Positions 1 to 11,111 of a DNA stretch of 64,000 nt are shown piece after piece. The position numbers were made by a program, and so were the translations under genes. The DNA is from Budorcas taxicolor (taxonomy: Eukaryota > Chordata > Mammalia > Artiodactyla > Bovidae), in the NCBI RefSeq assembly GCF_023091745.1, contig NC_068935.1, positions 64,442,724 to 64,506,723 of the forward strand, in the 5' to 3' direction. The stretch's first letter is position 1; every line of letters starts with the position of its first letter. The notes beneath the pieces were generated by a model. It was not told the origin of the DNA. It was given only the letters and a program-made list of their open reading frames with translations, and did not search any database.

Positions 1-436
1 AATAAATTCAGTAAATTTGTAGTATACAAAATGAATATATAAAAATCTATTCACATTTCTGTACACTAACAATGACTAGCAGAAAGAGAACTTCAGGATA
101 TTATCCAATTTACCATTAAATAATCACATTTAACTGCATCAAAAAGAATAAATTACCTAGAAATAAACCTACCTAGAGAGGCAAAAGACCTCTACTTAGA
201 AAACTGTAAGATATTGATGAGAGAAATTGAAGACAGCATGAGATAGAAAACTGTACCATGTTCTTGGATTGGAAGAATCAATTTTGTAAAATGACTATAC
301 TATCCAAGGCAATCTATAGATTCAATGTAATCCATATCAAATCATCAGTGGCATTTTTCACAGAACTAGAAATTTGTATGGACACAAAAGACCCCAGATA
401 GCCAAAAGCATCTTTGGAAAAAAAAACACACTTGGA

Positions 437-763
437 GGGACTTCTTTGGTGGTCCAGTGGCTAAGACTCCATTCTCTCAATGTAGATGGCCCAGGTTTGA
501 TCCCTGATCAGAGAACTAGATTCTACATGCAGCAACTGAGAGTTAGCATGCTGCAGCTGAGATTCACATGCCACAACTTAGAGTTCACATGCTGCAGTAA
601 AGACGCTGTATGTCATATCTAAAAAGATCCCAAATTCTGAAACTGAGGATTCCGAATGCCACACCTGAGGATCCCATATGCCTCAATTAATATCAAAGAT
701 CCCATGTGCTGCAACAAAGACCAGACACTGTCAAATAAAGTAAAAAAAAAAAAAAAAAAAAAA
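437..763 (+). mobile_element. CHR-type cetartiodactyl tRNA-derived SINE
   Basis: The head resembles the tRNA-Glu-derived CHR SINE head ('ggacttc..tggtggtccagtgg'), with a B-box-like segment near 493-505. A degenerate series of 'cacatgc/tgcagc' body repeats follows, and then a pure A-tail of about 22 nt at 742-763. It sits inside L1 ORF2 sequence, which resumes immediately after the tail. No clean target duplication can be read. Confidence 0.8.
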
Positions 764-1208
764 GCACAGAGCTGGAAGAATCCAACTTCTTGAGCTTAGA
801 CTATAATACAAATCTTTAGTAATCAAAACAGTATGGTACTGGCACAAAAACAGATATACAGCTCAATGAAATAGGATAGAAATAATAGAAACAAGCCTAT
901 GCACCTATGGTCAATTAATCTACAACAAAGGAGGCAAGAATACAGTATACAGTGGAGAAAAGACAGTCTCTCCAGTAAGTGGTGCTGGGAAAACTGGACA
1001 GCTGCATGTAAAAGAATGAAATTAGAATATTATCTAACACTATATACAAAAACAAACTAAAAATGGATTCAAGAAATATGTGTAAGATTGAATATGTAAA
1101 ACTTCTGGATGAAAACATGGGCAGAACACACTCTGACACAAATCACAACAGCATTGTTTTGGGATCCATCTCCTAAAGTAAAATAAATAAAAGCAAAAAT
1201 AAACAAAT

Positions 1209-1432
1209 GGGCTTCCCAGGTGGCACTACTAATAAAGGACTTGCCTGCCAAGGTAGCAGACATAAGAGATGAAGGTTCAACCTCTGGGTCAGGAAGATAC
1301 CATGGAGAAGGGCAGGTAAACCCACTCCAGTATTCTTGCCTGGAGAATTCCATGGCCAGAGGAGCATGGTGGGCTACAGTCCATAGGGTGGCAAAAGGGT
1401 CAGACATGACTGAATCTACTTAGCATAGCACA
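1209..1432 (+). mobile_element. Bov-tA SINE inserted in L1
   Basis: This has the tRNA-derived head 'gggcttcccaggtggc', the Bov-A body 'ccactccagtattcttgcc' and the tail 'cagacatgactgaatc'. It interrupts the L1 ORF2 phrase that reads 'aaacaaatgg' before and 'gggacctaat' after the element. Bov-tA elements are non-autonomous and are known to use the BovB retrotransposition machinery. Confidence 0.92.
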
Positions 1433-2208
1433 GGGACCTAATTTAACCTTAAAGTTCTTGCACAGCAAAATAAACTATTGAAAAAATGAAAAGAACCTAC
1501 TGAATGAGAGAAAATATTGCAAATGACTGATTTGGGGTTAATATCCAACATATATAAATAGCTTAAAAACACAGTGTCAGGAAAAAAAAATTAAAAATGG
1601 GCAGAAAAACTGAATAGAAACTTTGCCAAAGTAGATATACAGATGAATAACAGGCACATGAAAATGTGCTCAACATCACTAACCCATCAGGGAAATGCAA
1701 ATCAAAATCACAATGAAATGTCACCTCATACCTGTGAGAATGCATATCATCAAAAAGAACACAAATAATAAATGGTACCAAGGAGGTGGCAAAAAGGGGA
1801 TCTTTGTGAACTGTTGGTGGGAATGTAAATTGGTGCAGTCACTGTGGAAAACAGTAGGGACTTTTCTCAGAAAACTAAAATTGAGCTATGTGACCCAGGA
1901 TTCCATTCCTGGGTATATATCTGAAAAAAACCAAAAACTCTAATTTGAAAACATACGGGCACCCCAATGTTCATGGTATACCAAGATATGAAGCAGTCTA
2001 AGTGTCCATCAATGGATGTGGCACACACACACACACACAGAGTCATAATGGAATACTACACAGCCATAATAACAAATGGCATTTTGCCATTTGCAGCAAC
2101 ATGGATGGACTTGGAGGGCAATATGCTAAGTGAAATGAGTCTGATAGAGAAAGACAAACACTGTATGATCACACTTAGACTTTGAATTAAAAAAATAAAA
2201 CAGACTAA

Positions 2209-2990
2209 CAACCTCAAATACTCAGATGACACTACCCTTATGACACAAAGCAAAGATGAACTAAAGAGCCTCTTGATTAAGGTGAAAGAAGAGAGTGAAA
2301 AAGTTGGCTTAAAACTCAACATTCAGAAAAAGAAGATCATGGCATCTGGTCCCATCAATTCATGGCAAATAGTTGGGGAAACAGTGACAGACTTTATTTT
2401 CTTGGGCTCCAAAGCCACTGCAGATGGTGACTGCAGCCATGAAATTAAAAGATGCTTGCTCCTTGGAAGAAAAGCTATGACACACCTAGACAGCATATTA
2501 GAAAGCAGAGACCACTGCTTTGCTGACAAAGGTCCATCTAGTCAAAGCTGTGGTTTTTCCAGCAGTCATGCATGGATGTGATAGTTGGACCATATACAAA
2601 GCTGAGCACTGAAGAATTGTTGCTTTTGAACTGTGGTGTTGGAGAAGACTCCTGAGAGTCCCTTGGACTGCAAGGTGATCCAACCAGTCCATCCTAAAGG
2701 AAATCAGTCCTCAATTTTCATTGGAAGGACTGATGCTGAAGCTGAAATTCCAATATTTTGGCCACCTGATGCAAAGAACTGACTCATTGGAAAAGACCTT
2801 GATGTTGGGAAATATTAAATGCAGCAGAAGAAGGGGAGGACAGAGGATGAGATGGTTGGATGGCATCACCAACTCATTGAATAGGAGGTTGAGCAAGTTC
2901 CAGGAGATGGTGAAGGCCTGGGAAGCCTATTGTGCTGCAGTCCATGGGTTCACAAAGAGTCAGACATGCCTGAGCAACTGAACAACTACT
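2209..2990 (+). mobile_element. 5'-truncated BovB (RTE) LINE inserted in L1
   Basis: This is the 3' part of BovB, from just before the reverse transcriptase active-site motif to the 3' end 'gagcaactgaacaac'. Near 2222 the catalytic YADD tetrad reads Y-S-D-D. A 113-residue frame from 2240 to 2581 is the conserved RT thumb/C-terminal region (KSLLIKVKEESEKVGLKLNI), then breaks. L1 3' UTR resumes just after it, so BovB integrated after the L1 was fixed. Confidence 0.9.
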
Positions 2991-3268
2991 GAATGTTAAA
3001 ATAGAAGAATCTGACTCACAGACAAAGAGAATAAACTAGTGGTTACCAGTTGGGAGAGGGAAGGAGGAATGGGTAAGATAGGAATAGGGGAGTAAGAGGT
3101 ACAAACTATTATGCATAAAATAAGCTACAAGTATATATTGCAAAACATGGGGAATGCAGCCAGTATTTTGTAATAGCTATAAATGGAGTATAACTTTTAA
3201 AACTGTAAATCACTATACTGTATATTTGTAACACATAGTTCTGTATAGCCAATATATTTCAATTTTAA

Positions 3269-4690
3269 AAAGTGAGTTTTCTCAAATGGTTCTGGGGTTT
3301 CTAGAATTAGCTCTGCAATCTGATTAGATTTAAAGCTGCTAATGACTCTGTAGTAAAGACAGCATCAATAGTCTATAGCAACAGATATATGGAAAATATC
3401 TGCTTTGGATATGCCTGATGAAGCACTTAAAAGAAGTGCTGGGTACAAGGTGTTCTGTGACTGTGTATATGATATATTTGAACATTTCTGTAACACTGGT
3501 AAATATGATGAGCTTTCTGGTTGCTCCCAATGTAGATGGAAAGAGTGATGAAAGAAAAGGATTAGTTCAGTTTACAATAAAAGACCTAAAAGATTCTATG
3601 TGTATCCATAAGGAGACACATATCTCCTGTAGATACAGGGTTGAGATTGCTAATGATCACATGCAAACGCTCACCCTTCAACTGGTTGAATTAGACTTGA
3701 AGTTTAATTCTGCCACTAGAGTGTTTCCTGTTAAAATGAGGGTGCTGACTTGGAAAGAATGGGATTCTGTACATTGTGATAGACTTGTGGAGAGACCCTG
3801 ATGAAGCTGGGGACACTGAACCCATCAAGTCTGGTGAGTCATCCTTGCCAGTAGAAGAATACTCCCCATGCTCAGTGGGAAACAGCCTCCTTACCACCAG
3901 AGGGATCAGCCTCTCCATTTAAAGCTAGATCAAGCCAAAATGATTCATTAAGCATAGATTCTGTATTTAATATTGCAACTCAGAGAGTTAGAAAAGACTC
4001 TTATTAGTTTGTCTGATTGGTTGAACTACAAACCAAATGTTGGCTCACAGTGAGTGGAAATGTCAGACCTGCCTTGATTTAATACAGAGGAAGGCATTCA
4101 GAGGTTTACAGAGATTTGACGTGTGGTGTGGATTTGTCATTTAACACCTACTCATCCATACTCAGAGAATCCCAAAGACATACCTTTAACCAAGACTGTG
4201 AGGGGAGCCCCAGCACCCTTGAAGAACTCTGTGATTTCTCTTCTCTGAACCAGAACTCACAGTAGGAACTGTGGTCACTGAACTGGGAAACTTAAACGCA
4301 GTGGAGCATTTAGATCCCCAGCACACAACCACCAAGGGCAAGGTGGGCCTGGTTACAGTAAGGGAGAGCAGAGTCAAAGCACCAATCAGAACAGTCTGAC
4401 TTGGGCAGCTCTATGGTTTTATCTAGTTGCTCATGATCTTTTTAGAAGTAAAAGAGTTAGGAAGCCCAATAAGTTATTACTTGATCTGTATAAGCAGAGA
4501 TGCCACCAGTCAAATGAAAAAAAGTCTATTCTGAATCACAAAAACAGAGAATCGCAGTCCTTTGATTAATTTCCAGACTTGAGCCATTAAAACTTTCAGA
4601 AGAAAATGCAGAGGTACATTTTTATGACGTTGGATTTCAGAAATGGATTCTTAGATGTGACACTAAATGCATGAAAAACAGAATAAAAAA
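3269..4690 (+). other. Unassigned block with coding-like, frameshifted strings
   Basis: I do not recognise this as a ruminant repeat. A 127-codon frame at 3418-3801 gives a non-repetitive protein-like sequence (for example TLTLQLVELDLKFNSATRVF). The coding character seems to continue in other frames: about 3802-3920 contains GDTEPIKSGESSLPVEEYS, and about 3915-4005 contains ARSSQNDSLSIDSVFNIATQ. Both are composition-rich strings unlike random AT-rich translation. Stops and frame changes mean nothing intact is encoded. It could be a decayed retropseudogene, a unitary pseudogene, or an unfamiliar retroviral remnant. No poly(A) tail or target duplication was found. Confidence 0.4.
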
Positions 4691-5290
4691 GACAATGCTG
4701 GTATACCTTAAAAACATCACTTTAGGTGAAGGAAGCCAGCCACCAAAGACCACATATTAAGATTCCACTTAGATGAAATATCCAGAATAGGGAAATTTAC
4801 AGATAAAAAAAGATTAATGGTTACATAAGGCTGGGGGCTTCCCAGGTGACACAGTGGTATAAAATCTGCCTGCCAATGCAGGAGATGCAGGTTTGATCCC
4901 TGGCTTGTGAAGATCCCCTGGAGAAGGAATTGGCTACCCACTCCAGTATTCTTGCCTGGGAAATCCTATGAACAGAAGGGGCTGACAGGCTTCTCAACAT
5001 GGGGTTGCAAAGAGTCAGACATGATTGAGCGACTGAACACACAAACATACAAGGCTGAGGTGGGCTGGGAGGAGGTTGTGGTGGATACAGTGTCTGTAAA
5101 TGTTCATCCACTGTGGTTCTTACTGATGTGCTGGAAATTTTCTAAAATTGATTGTGGTTATGCTTGTCTGACTCTCCAAACACACTAACAATGTTTGCAT
5201 TTTACACTTTGAATGGGTGAATTATGTGCTATATGAATTTGTATAATAGACATATTTCAAACAATGTTTAAAAAAAGAAATAGAGTATCT
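4690..5290 (+). mobile_element. Ancient L1 3' UTR remnant interrupted by a Bov-tA
   Basis: The segments 4720-4833 and 5047-5290 resemble the widespread old mammalian L1 3' end ('ccacatattaagattcc', 'tgaatgggtgaattatgtg'). They flank a Bov-tA at about 4835-5046. It is old and diverged. Confidence 0.65.
4835..5046 (+). mobile_element. Bov-tA SINE
   Basis: The tRNA-derived head 'gggcttcccaggtgacac' is followed by a Bov-A body with 'ccactccagtattcttgcc' and the terminal 'gattgagcgactgaacac'. It splits an ancient L1 3' end. Confidence 0.92.
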
Positions 5291-5328
5291 AAATAAAACT
5301 ATTAAAAGTCAAAGTCTTCAAAGGATTT

Positions 5329-5580
5329 TGAAGACTTTCCTGATTGTCCAATGTTTAGGAATCTGCCTGCCACAGCAGGGAACGCATGTTTGATCTCTGG
5401 TCTGGGAAGATTTTGAGTGCCATGGAGCAACTGGGCCTATGTACCACAAGTACTGAAGCCCGTGCACCCTAAAGCTCGTGCTCCACGACAAGAGAGTGGT
5501 CTCCATTAGCTGCAACTAAAGAAAGCCTGCATGCAGCAAAAAAGTCCCAGCACAGCAAAAAAATAAAGAAATAAATTTAT
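5329..5580 (+). mobile_element. CHR-type SINE
   Basis: A diverged CHR head near 5330 is followed by the family's repeated 'cccgtgcacc..gctcgtgctccac' body and the 3' 'cagcaaaaaaataaagaaat' tail. Confidence 0.75.
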
Positions 5581-5599
5581 CTAAAAAGTACGGATTTTG

Positions 5600-6215
5600 A
5601 ATTAGTACATAAAAATTCTTTCCACAGAGAAAAAGCCTGTGTACAGATGGCTTAACTGGTGAATTCTACCAAACATTAAAAGAATGAACACTGATCCTCA
5701 CACACTGTACCAAAATGTTAAAGAGAGGGGAAACACTTCCCAACTCATTCTACACAGCCAGTATTATATACCAAACTGAATAAAGTCAGCACAGGGAAAG
5801 ACAACTATAGACCATGACAAATGTACAAAATGCTCAACAATATGCTGATCAACTGGATCCAGCACCACATAAGAGGGACGATACACCATAGTCAAGTTGT
5901 GTTTATCCCAGATATGCAGTTGTTTTAACATGTGAAAATCAATTAATGTCATGTATTATATTAATGGAAGAAAGGACAAAAACCACAAGATTACCTCAAT
6001 ATATTCAGGAAAAGCATCTGGCAAAATCAAACACTCTTTTATAATAAAAAAATATTCAATGAGTTAAGAATAGAAGAATAACTCCTCAACATGATAAGGG
6101 TATGTATAAAGAAAAACTTATAGCAAACTTCATGCTCAATACTAAGAAGCAATGAATGATACAGTGAAAATGAGTGAAGAGTAAATTTTCTGGTATGTAA
6201 AATATATGTCAATAA
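5600..6215 (+). mobile_element. Old L1 ORF2 fragment with short 3' end
   Basis: The text corresponds to the L1 ORF2 reverse transcriptase region (phrases such as 'ggtgaattctaccaaacatt' and 'cttatagcaaacttcatgct') with many stops. It ends near 6215 after a 'caataaaattgg' L1-like terminus. It is partial at the 5' side and has an internal deletion before the terminus. Confidence 0.75.
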
Positions 6216-7285
6216 AATTGGTAGATCAGTTGTTCATCTTGGTCTCCTGGGTGCTATTTCTGATTGGTAGAGAGAAAGAACCCCTACCAGGAACTTATTG
6301 CTTGCCTCTCTGGAAAGTAACTGAACTTGGTAGTTTCAATCACCGTGGCACTTTCTCTTCCCTTCACCCTTTCGCACTCACCACCTGTTACCCACAGGTA
6401 CCATCTTGGCTGGGTGCTGTGTGACCCTGGGAAAGGGGTAGTGAAAAGCAGAGGGAGTCATATGTGGGGGAATGGAGCTGAGACACGTGTCAGTATGAGA
6501 GAAAGGATGCTTTTAGCATTTCCACAATGGTTTCCAACCATTTAAAATTTGGAGAGGCCATATCAAAATCTGGATTTACAGCTCAATTTCAGAAAAGGGG
6601 GTGGGGGGAAGCACTGACAACACTTCGGCCCTGTGCTGGGCTGGTGTTTCTCCTGCAGCTGGGCAGCTTCATTCATTTTTACCATCCACTAAGCCCCCAC
6701 CAGCATCTGTATTCATGTGTTCCTTTTGTCTTGCCATGTGCCACAACCTTTTGTTCTGGCCACAGAATGACCCTATTGGGACTTCTCACATAAGACTGCA
6801 CTTCACACTTCTGGGTTAATGGTGCATAAAGTGACCTTCCCCTCTCTCTCCTATTGTTAGCTCTTCCATGAAGCCTCCTCCCACTCTGCCATCCATATCT
6901 GACCTCACTCTTCTGAACTTTGCTTAGATCTGAGTAGGCAAATCCCACACCTGCCTCTGCTCTGGGTATTTGCATGCTGTTCTAGGGCCTCCACTAGACT
7001 CTCATCCTGGTTTCTGTCTTACTGATTGCCACCTTGACTGCCATACCCCCTGTATACCCTGTGCACAGTAGGTGCCTATTATTTTACAGACTGGATGGTC
7101 CTGCTGGCCTGGCCTGATGCTGAGGAAGGAAAATTGCTGTCACCATAAGACAAGATTCAACACAGAAAATCATGGTACACTAACTCGGAGCAGTAACAAT
7201 TGAAGGAATTTAGCACCAAAGACCATGGGTACATGCTCTTTGAGCTAAGCCTGTTCAGAGATATTCCCATTCAGAGATATTTCAC
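6216..7285. other. Unique-looking intergenic DNA
   Basis: I see no recognisable gene, RNA or repeat here. Reading frames are short and overlap one another on both strands. Confidence 0.5.
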
Positions 7286-7488
7286 AATATGGCTCAGTGG
7301 TAAAGAATCTGGCTGCAATGCATGAGATGAAGGTTCAATCCCTGGGTCAGGAAGAGCCCCTGTAGGAGAAAATGACAACGCACTCTAGTATTCTTGCCTG
7401 GGAAATCCCATGGACAGAAGAGCCTGGCCAGCTGAGGTCCATGGGGTCACAAAGAATGAGACACAACTGAGCGACTGAGCATGCAGGA
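7286..7488 (+). mobile_element. Bov-tA SINE
   Basis: The tRNA-derived head has lost its first bases ('ggctcagtggtaaagaatc'). The body and terminal 'gacacaactgagcgactgag' are typical. Confidence 0.9.
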
Positions 7489-8004
7489 TCTCACTTAGAC
7501 TGCAAGTGGCCTCATTCCTTCCAACAGCAATGCTCTCCTGCTGGTAAATGGCATGTTGGCAGCTGAGGCAGTGAAAGCTGATCTGGCCTGTGCAGCCAGT
7601 GCTTCCAAATCTGACACTCACGTTTTTTGACAACCCCATGGGCAAAGTGCTAATTCTCCCTCCCACTAGAACAGGCTAGACTGCAGAGTTGACATGCAGA
7701 GCACAGAAATCACTATTTATTGCCTATCTCCACCTGAGGAACCACCTGGAGAGTAGGAGAAAGCCAAGAACAGAAATTTGGAGGTGGGCCGGGGGCTGGG
7801 AAGAGAAGTCCTAACTTCCGTTTTCCTTGAAATCATTAAGATCAATTTTTTTTTCCTCTGTGGACCTTGCTCTTCAGTCATGAAAAAAAATGTCTTCTCA
7901 AGAAAGAATGAAATCACACTCCTAAGGAACTGAGGACATCTCTTGCTAGATGAGTAACTAACTCACTGAAAGTTTCCACTGAAGAAATCAGACTTGATTA
8001 TTTC
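7489..8004. other. Unique-looking intergenic DNA
   Basis: Nothing recognised. Short purine-rich runs occur near 7740-7800. Confidence 0.45.
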
Positions 8005-8278
8005 TAACTATGCGTGCATGCTAAGTCGTTCACGGACTGTAGCCCACCTGGCTCCTCTGTTCATGGAATTTCCCAGACAGGAATGCTGGAGTGGTTTGCC
8101 ATTTCCTCCCCCAAGGAATTTTCCCGACCCAGGGATCCAACCCGCATGGCTTGCAGCTCCTGCATTGCAGGCGAATTATATACCAATAGGTGGCAGTAGG
8201 AGTTAAAGAACCCCCTTGTCAAAGCAGGGCATGACTGAATTGATTTAGCAGGGCCTCACGAGCCACTGGGGAAGCCAT
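8005..8278 (-). mobile_element. Bov-tA SINE (reverse) carrying a small internally deleted forward SINE piece
   Basis: Reverse-complement Bov-tA runs from about 8005 to 8190 and its head reappears at 8260-8278 ('gagccactggggaagcc'). Between them, 8188-8247 reads in the forward direction as the middle of a Bov-tA head ('gttaaagaaccc') joined directly to a SINE terminus ('gcatgactgaattgattt'). This looks like a deleted forward copy lodged in a reverse copy. Confidence 0.75.
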
Positions 8279-8390
8279 CCCTAACTATGGAAGACACAGT
8301 GACCCTGCATTCACAGACTGTACAAGGCAGAGCACCACAGCACAAGGGGCAGTGAACACGTGATGACTTGTCCCCTCCCCAACCTGGAAA

Positions 8391-8578
8391 TGAATGTGTT
8401 AGTCTCTCAACCATGTTTGACTCTTTGTGACCCCATGGAAGCGGCCAGTCTCTTCTGTCCATGAAATTCTGGGGTTGCCATTCCCATCTCCAGGGGATCT
8501 TCCCGACCCAGGGCTCGAACTTGGGTCTCTTACTTTGCAGGCAGATTCTTGACCATCTGAGCCACCAGGGACGGCCCC
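8391..8578 (-). mobile_element. Bov-tA SINE
   Basis: Reverse complement of the Bov-tA consensus, from the tail 'gactctttgtgaccccatgg' to the head 'tgagccaccagggac'. Confidence 0.92.
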
Positions 8579-8896
8579 TCTTCTTTCTAGGGATCTTGTT
8601 AATATGCAGATCCTCTCTATATAGCTGGGTGGAGCCTGAGATATTAGATCTCTTCTCTGCACCCAGGTGATGGGTTGCTGCTGCTTCAGAACCAGTGGCT
8701 GCAGAGGAGGGTAGGAGTTGGGGTGGGGGGTTGGGTGAGTTGCAATGGAGACAAAGCAGCCAGAGTGTGCCTTGCTCACCCCAGGCACAGGTGGGTGCAC
8801 TATGGTTGTCTTTGAGAAGGCTCGGAATTTGTTCAAGCAGTCTTGGCCCCTTGCAGCTACTTTTGGCTCTCCCCTTCTTAGAGATTAGAGATTAGA
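8579..8896. other. Unique-looking spacer
   Basis: G-rich and partly repetitive ('ggagttggggtggggggttgg' type near 8712-8735). No gene or known repeat is recognised. Confidence 0.4.
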
Positions 8897-9080
8897 GTTT
8901 TCCTGGTGTCTTGGGATCATGGTAAAGCACCTGCCTGCACTGCGGGAGACCCAGGTTCAATTCTGGGGTAAGAAAACTCCCCTGGAGAAGGGAATGACAA
9001 CCCATTCCACTGTTGCCTCAAGATTTCCATGGATGGAGGAGACTGGCAGGGAGTCAGACATGACTGAGTGATTTTAACTT
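8897..9080 (+). mobile_element. Bov-tA SINE
   Basis: The diverged head 'ttttcctggtgtcttggg' is followed by the Bov-A body and 'gagtcagacatgactgagtg'. Confidence 0.88.
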
Positions 9081-9925
9081 TTCCTTAAAGATCCACAAAA
9101 GTATGGTGATGGCCCTGGAACCAGTCCCTGTGTGCAAGAAAATGTCAGTGTGTAATGTTGGCCATGGGATGGGATGGGCTGGGACTAGTGGATGACCTCC
9201 CCAGTCTGTGCTTTCCCAAAGTACCAGAGAGATGAGTGGGATCTTCTTTTAGCAATGCCCTGGGGAACATAGGGGACACGCCCACACCTCTCCCCAGTCT
9301 CTCTCCTCAAGGAGACCCTGGGTCCACTCTGGAGGTGCCCCACAGTGCCTGGCAGTTCTCCCTCAGACGTAAGCTTCTTTGACACCCACCAGCCAAGGGC
9401 AGAGCCTCCTGGCTGCACCACACAGAAGGAGTCGTGGGGGCTGGGGACCTGGTGTCTCCGCCAGACTGGGCAAGCCCTTGGCCCCAAGTGTGCAGGTGCT
9501 CCAGGGATGCTGGCCAGCAGAAGTTTTCTCCCTGTTAGGGCATCTCTCCTCATCCTTCCTTCAGGACCCCTCAGTGTCCCCTCCGCAGGACCATGTAGGC
9601 CCTGGTCTCCCCAGTGACCAAGGCCATTTCCATGTCTCTGTTCCTCTTCACTATCCTGCTCATCCTCTATGTGATCCTGTAGTACATTTGTCCAGACCTG
9701 AACAGCGACCCCATCTGAAGCAGGTAAAGTGCTGGCTCAGCCCCCTGAGGCTCCAGCCCCGTGAACCCGAGTTCATCCCTGGAATCCACGTCTCTTCCCA
9801 GGACCCCACACTCTATGGATTCTATGTTGCTCCCCAGGACCCCAAGTCTTCTCCCAGTCCCTCATCCTTCCCCGTACTCTGGGTGCTCCCATCTCTGACA
9901 CCACACTTCTTTCCAGCACACTTCC
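9081..9925. other. GC-rich unique DNA with a small membrane-peptide-like exon candidate
   Basis: The region is GC-rich and non-repetitive. A 192-codon open frame at 9379-9957 is proline- and serine-rich and I do not treat it as a gene. Within it, in another frame, 9619-9717 (+) reads as a short hydrophobic helix (SLFLFTILLILYVIL), a TAG stop and a hydrophilic C-end (PDLNSDPI) with a proper stop. It is preceded by pyrimidine-rich AG sites near 9590 and 9614. This is described separately as a finding. Confidence 0.35.
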
Positions 9926-10510
9926 CCAGGTCTGTGTGCTCACCTGGCATGTATTGAGGTAGGTGGTTTGTGGATGACCTGGCATGGATGGAGGTGGGGT
10001 AGTTTGAGTGGTGACCTGGCATGAATGGAGTAGCGGTAGTCTGTGTGCTGACATGGCATTGATGGAAATAGGGTTGTCTGTGTGCTGACCAGGCATGGAT
10101 GGATTTGGGATGGTCTAAGTGGTGTCCTGGCATGGATGCAGCTGGGTTGTCTGGGTCCTGACCTGGCCTGGATTGTGGTACAGTTGTCTGTGAGCTGGCC
10201 TGGCTGGATGGATGTGTGGTGGCATGTGTGCTAACCTGGTATGGATGGAGGTGGGATGGTTGTGTGCTGACCTGGCATGGATGGTGGTGTGGTGGTCTGT
10301 TTCCTGATCAGGTATGGATGGAGTTTGTGTGGCTAACCTGTCACGGAAGGAGGTAAGGTGGTCTGTGTGCTGCCCTGGCATGGATGGCGGTGGGGTGGTC
10401 TGTGTGCTGACATGGCATGGATAGAGATGGGTTGGTCTGTGTGCTGAACTGACAAGGATGGAGGTAGGGTGGTCTGTGTGCTGACCTGCCATAGATGGAG
10501 GTGGGGCATT
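9926..10510. repeat. Minisatellite, about 38 bp period, roughly 15 diverged copies
   Basis: The core 'gctgacctggcatggatgga' recurs about every 37-39 bases with 'ggtggggtggtctgtgt' spacers. Copies are imperfect, with changes spread through the array, so it is not freshly amplified. Long frames read across it in several phases on the minus strand (for example 9773-10096 and 10115-10492) and are repeat translation, not genes. Confidence 0.9.
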
Positions 10511-10514
10511 CTAC

Positions 10515-10670
10515 ATCCCCCTTCTGATGTCTATGTCAGAGGCTTTCTCTGTCCCTTTTCTTACGTTAATAAAACTCTGCTACACAAAAGCTCTTTAGGA
10601 TCAAGCTTGGTCCCTGGTCCCGCAGCTAAATCTTCTGTTTCAGAGATCATGAATCTGACATCATTCATCA
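10515..10670 (+). mobile_element. LTR fragment (R/U5 end) related to the class I LTRs further right
   Basis: The phrase 'cttctgatgtctatgtcaga' followed by a polyadenylation signal (aataaa near 10569) and 'tacacaaaagctct' matches the R region of the LTRs at 25204, 54002 and 58014. The U5 differs from those copies, so it is a related but distinct subfamily. The U3 is absent or replaced by the minisatellite. Confidence 0.6.
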
Positions 10671-11111
10671 TAAGCTATCAGAGGTGGGTTTGATTTTTCT
10701 GCTTGACCCCTTTCCCTTTGTAAATGAGAGACTAGCTTTATGTGCATATGAAGTGAGTATTAATTAGCAGTGTGCCACTCTGACTCTCATTTTCTTAAAC
10801 TGAGAGCATCAAAACTATTTTTACAGTGACTTGCCTTAACCCCAGGAAGCTCCATGCCTTGGCCCCATGCCTTGCTCCTCCTTCAGGGAGGTTTAATGGG
10901 TCTGACTGGCAAGCCCTTGGGAAAGCCTGTGGAGTTTAATGCTGATAGTGCATTAGTGCCGTGTGTTGGTCCATTCATTTATTCTAATGTGTACTTGGCA
11001 AAGCCATTATGAGATGTTCTCTTGAGATTTCTTATTCTCCTAGTGGTTGATGCAGTATAGCTTGGAATAGATCCAGAAATCAGTAAGTGAAACAAATTCT
11101 ATACCTGTCCT
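10671..11111. other. Unique-looking intergenic DNA
   Basis: No gene or repeat is recognised. Confidence 0.45.

Larger units (their letters stand above)
1..3268 (+). mobile_element. Old L1 LINE 3' half (ORF2 C-terminus plus 3' UTR), interrupted three times
   Basis: The text reads as the C-terminal part of L1 ORF2, with typical L1 wording such as a 'catgttcttggattggaagaatc'-type segment near 258 and the ORF2 tail near 1680-1930. A 3' UTR follows and ends near 3268 in an AT-rich stretch. It is continuous only when three younger insertions are removed: a CHR SINE at about 437-763, a Bov-tA at about 1209-1432 and a BovB at about 2209-2990. Many stops and indels show it is long dead. It starts outside the window on the left. 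A short CA run lies at about 2022-2038. Orientation and L1 identity are secure; the subfamily is not assigned. Confidence 0.88.

Noticed and set aside
437..9080. tRNA genes suggested by A/B-box-like sequences
   Set aside because: They are heads of tRNA-derived SINEs followed by SINE bodies. No cloverleaf with an anticodon arm is maintained.
9379..9957. 192-codon open frame
   Set aside because: Proline/serine-rich composition in GC-rich DNA, no domain, and it runs into the minisatellite. Overlapping frames on both strands are similarly long.
9773..10492. Three minus-strand frames with repeated peptide units
   Set aside because: They are translations of a 38-bp tandem repeat and differ only in phase.
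9926..10510. CRISPR-like array
   Set aside because: Units are contiguous and imperfect with no distinct spacers, and the genome is mammalian.
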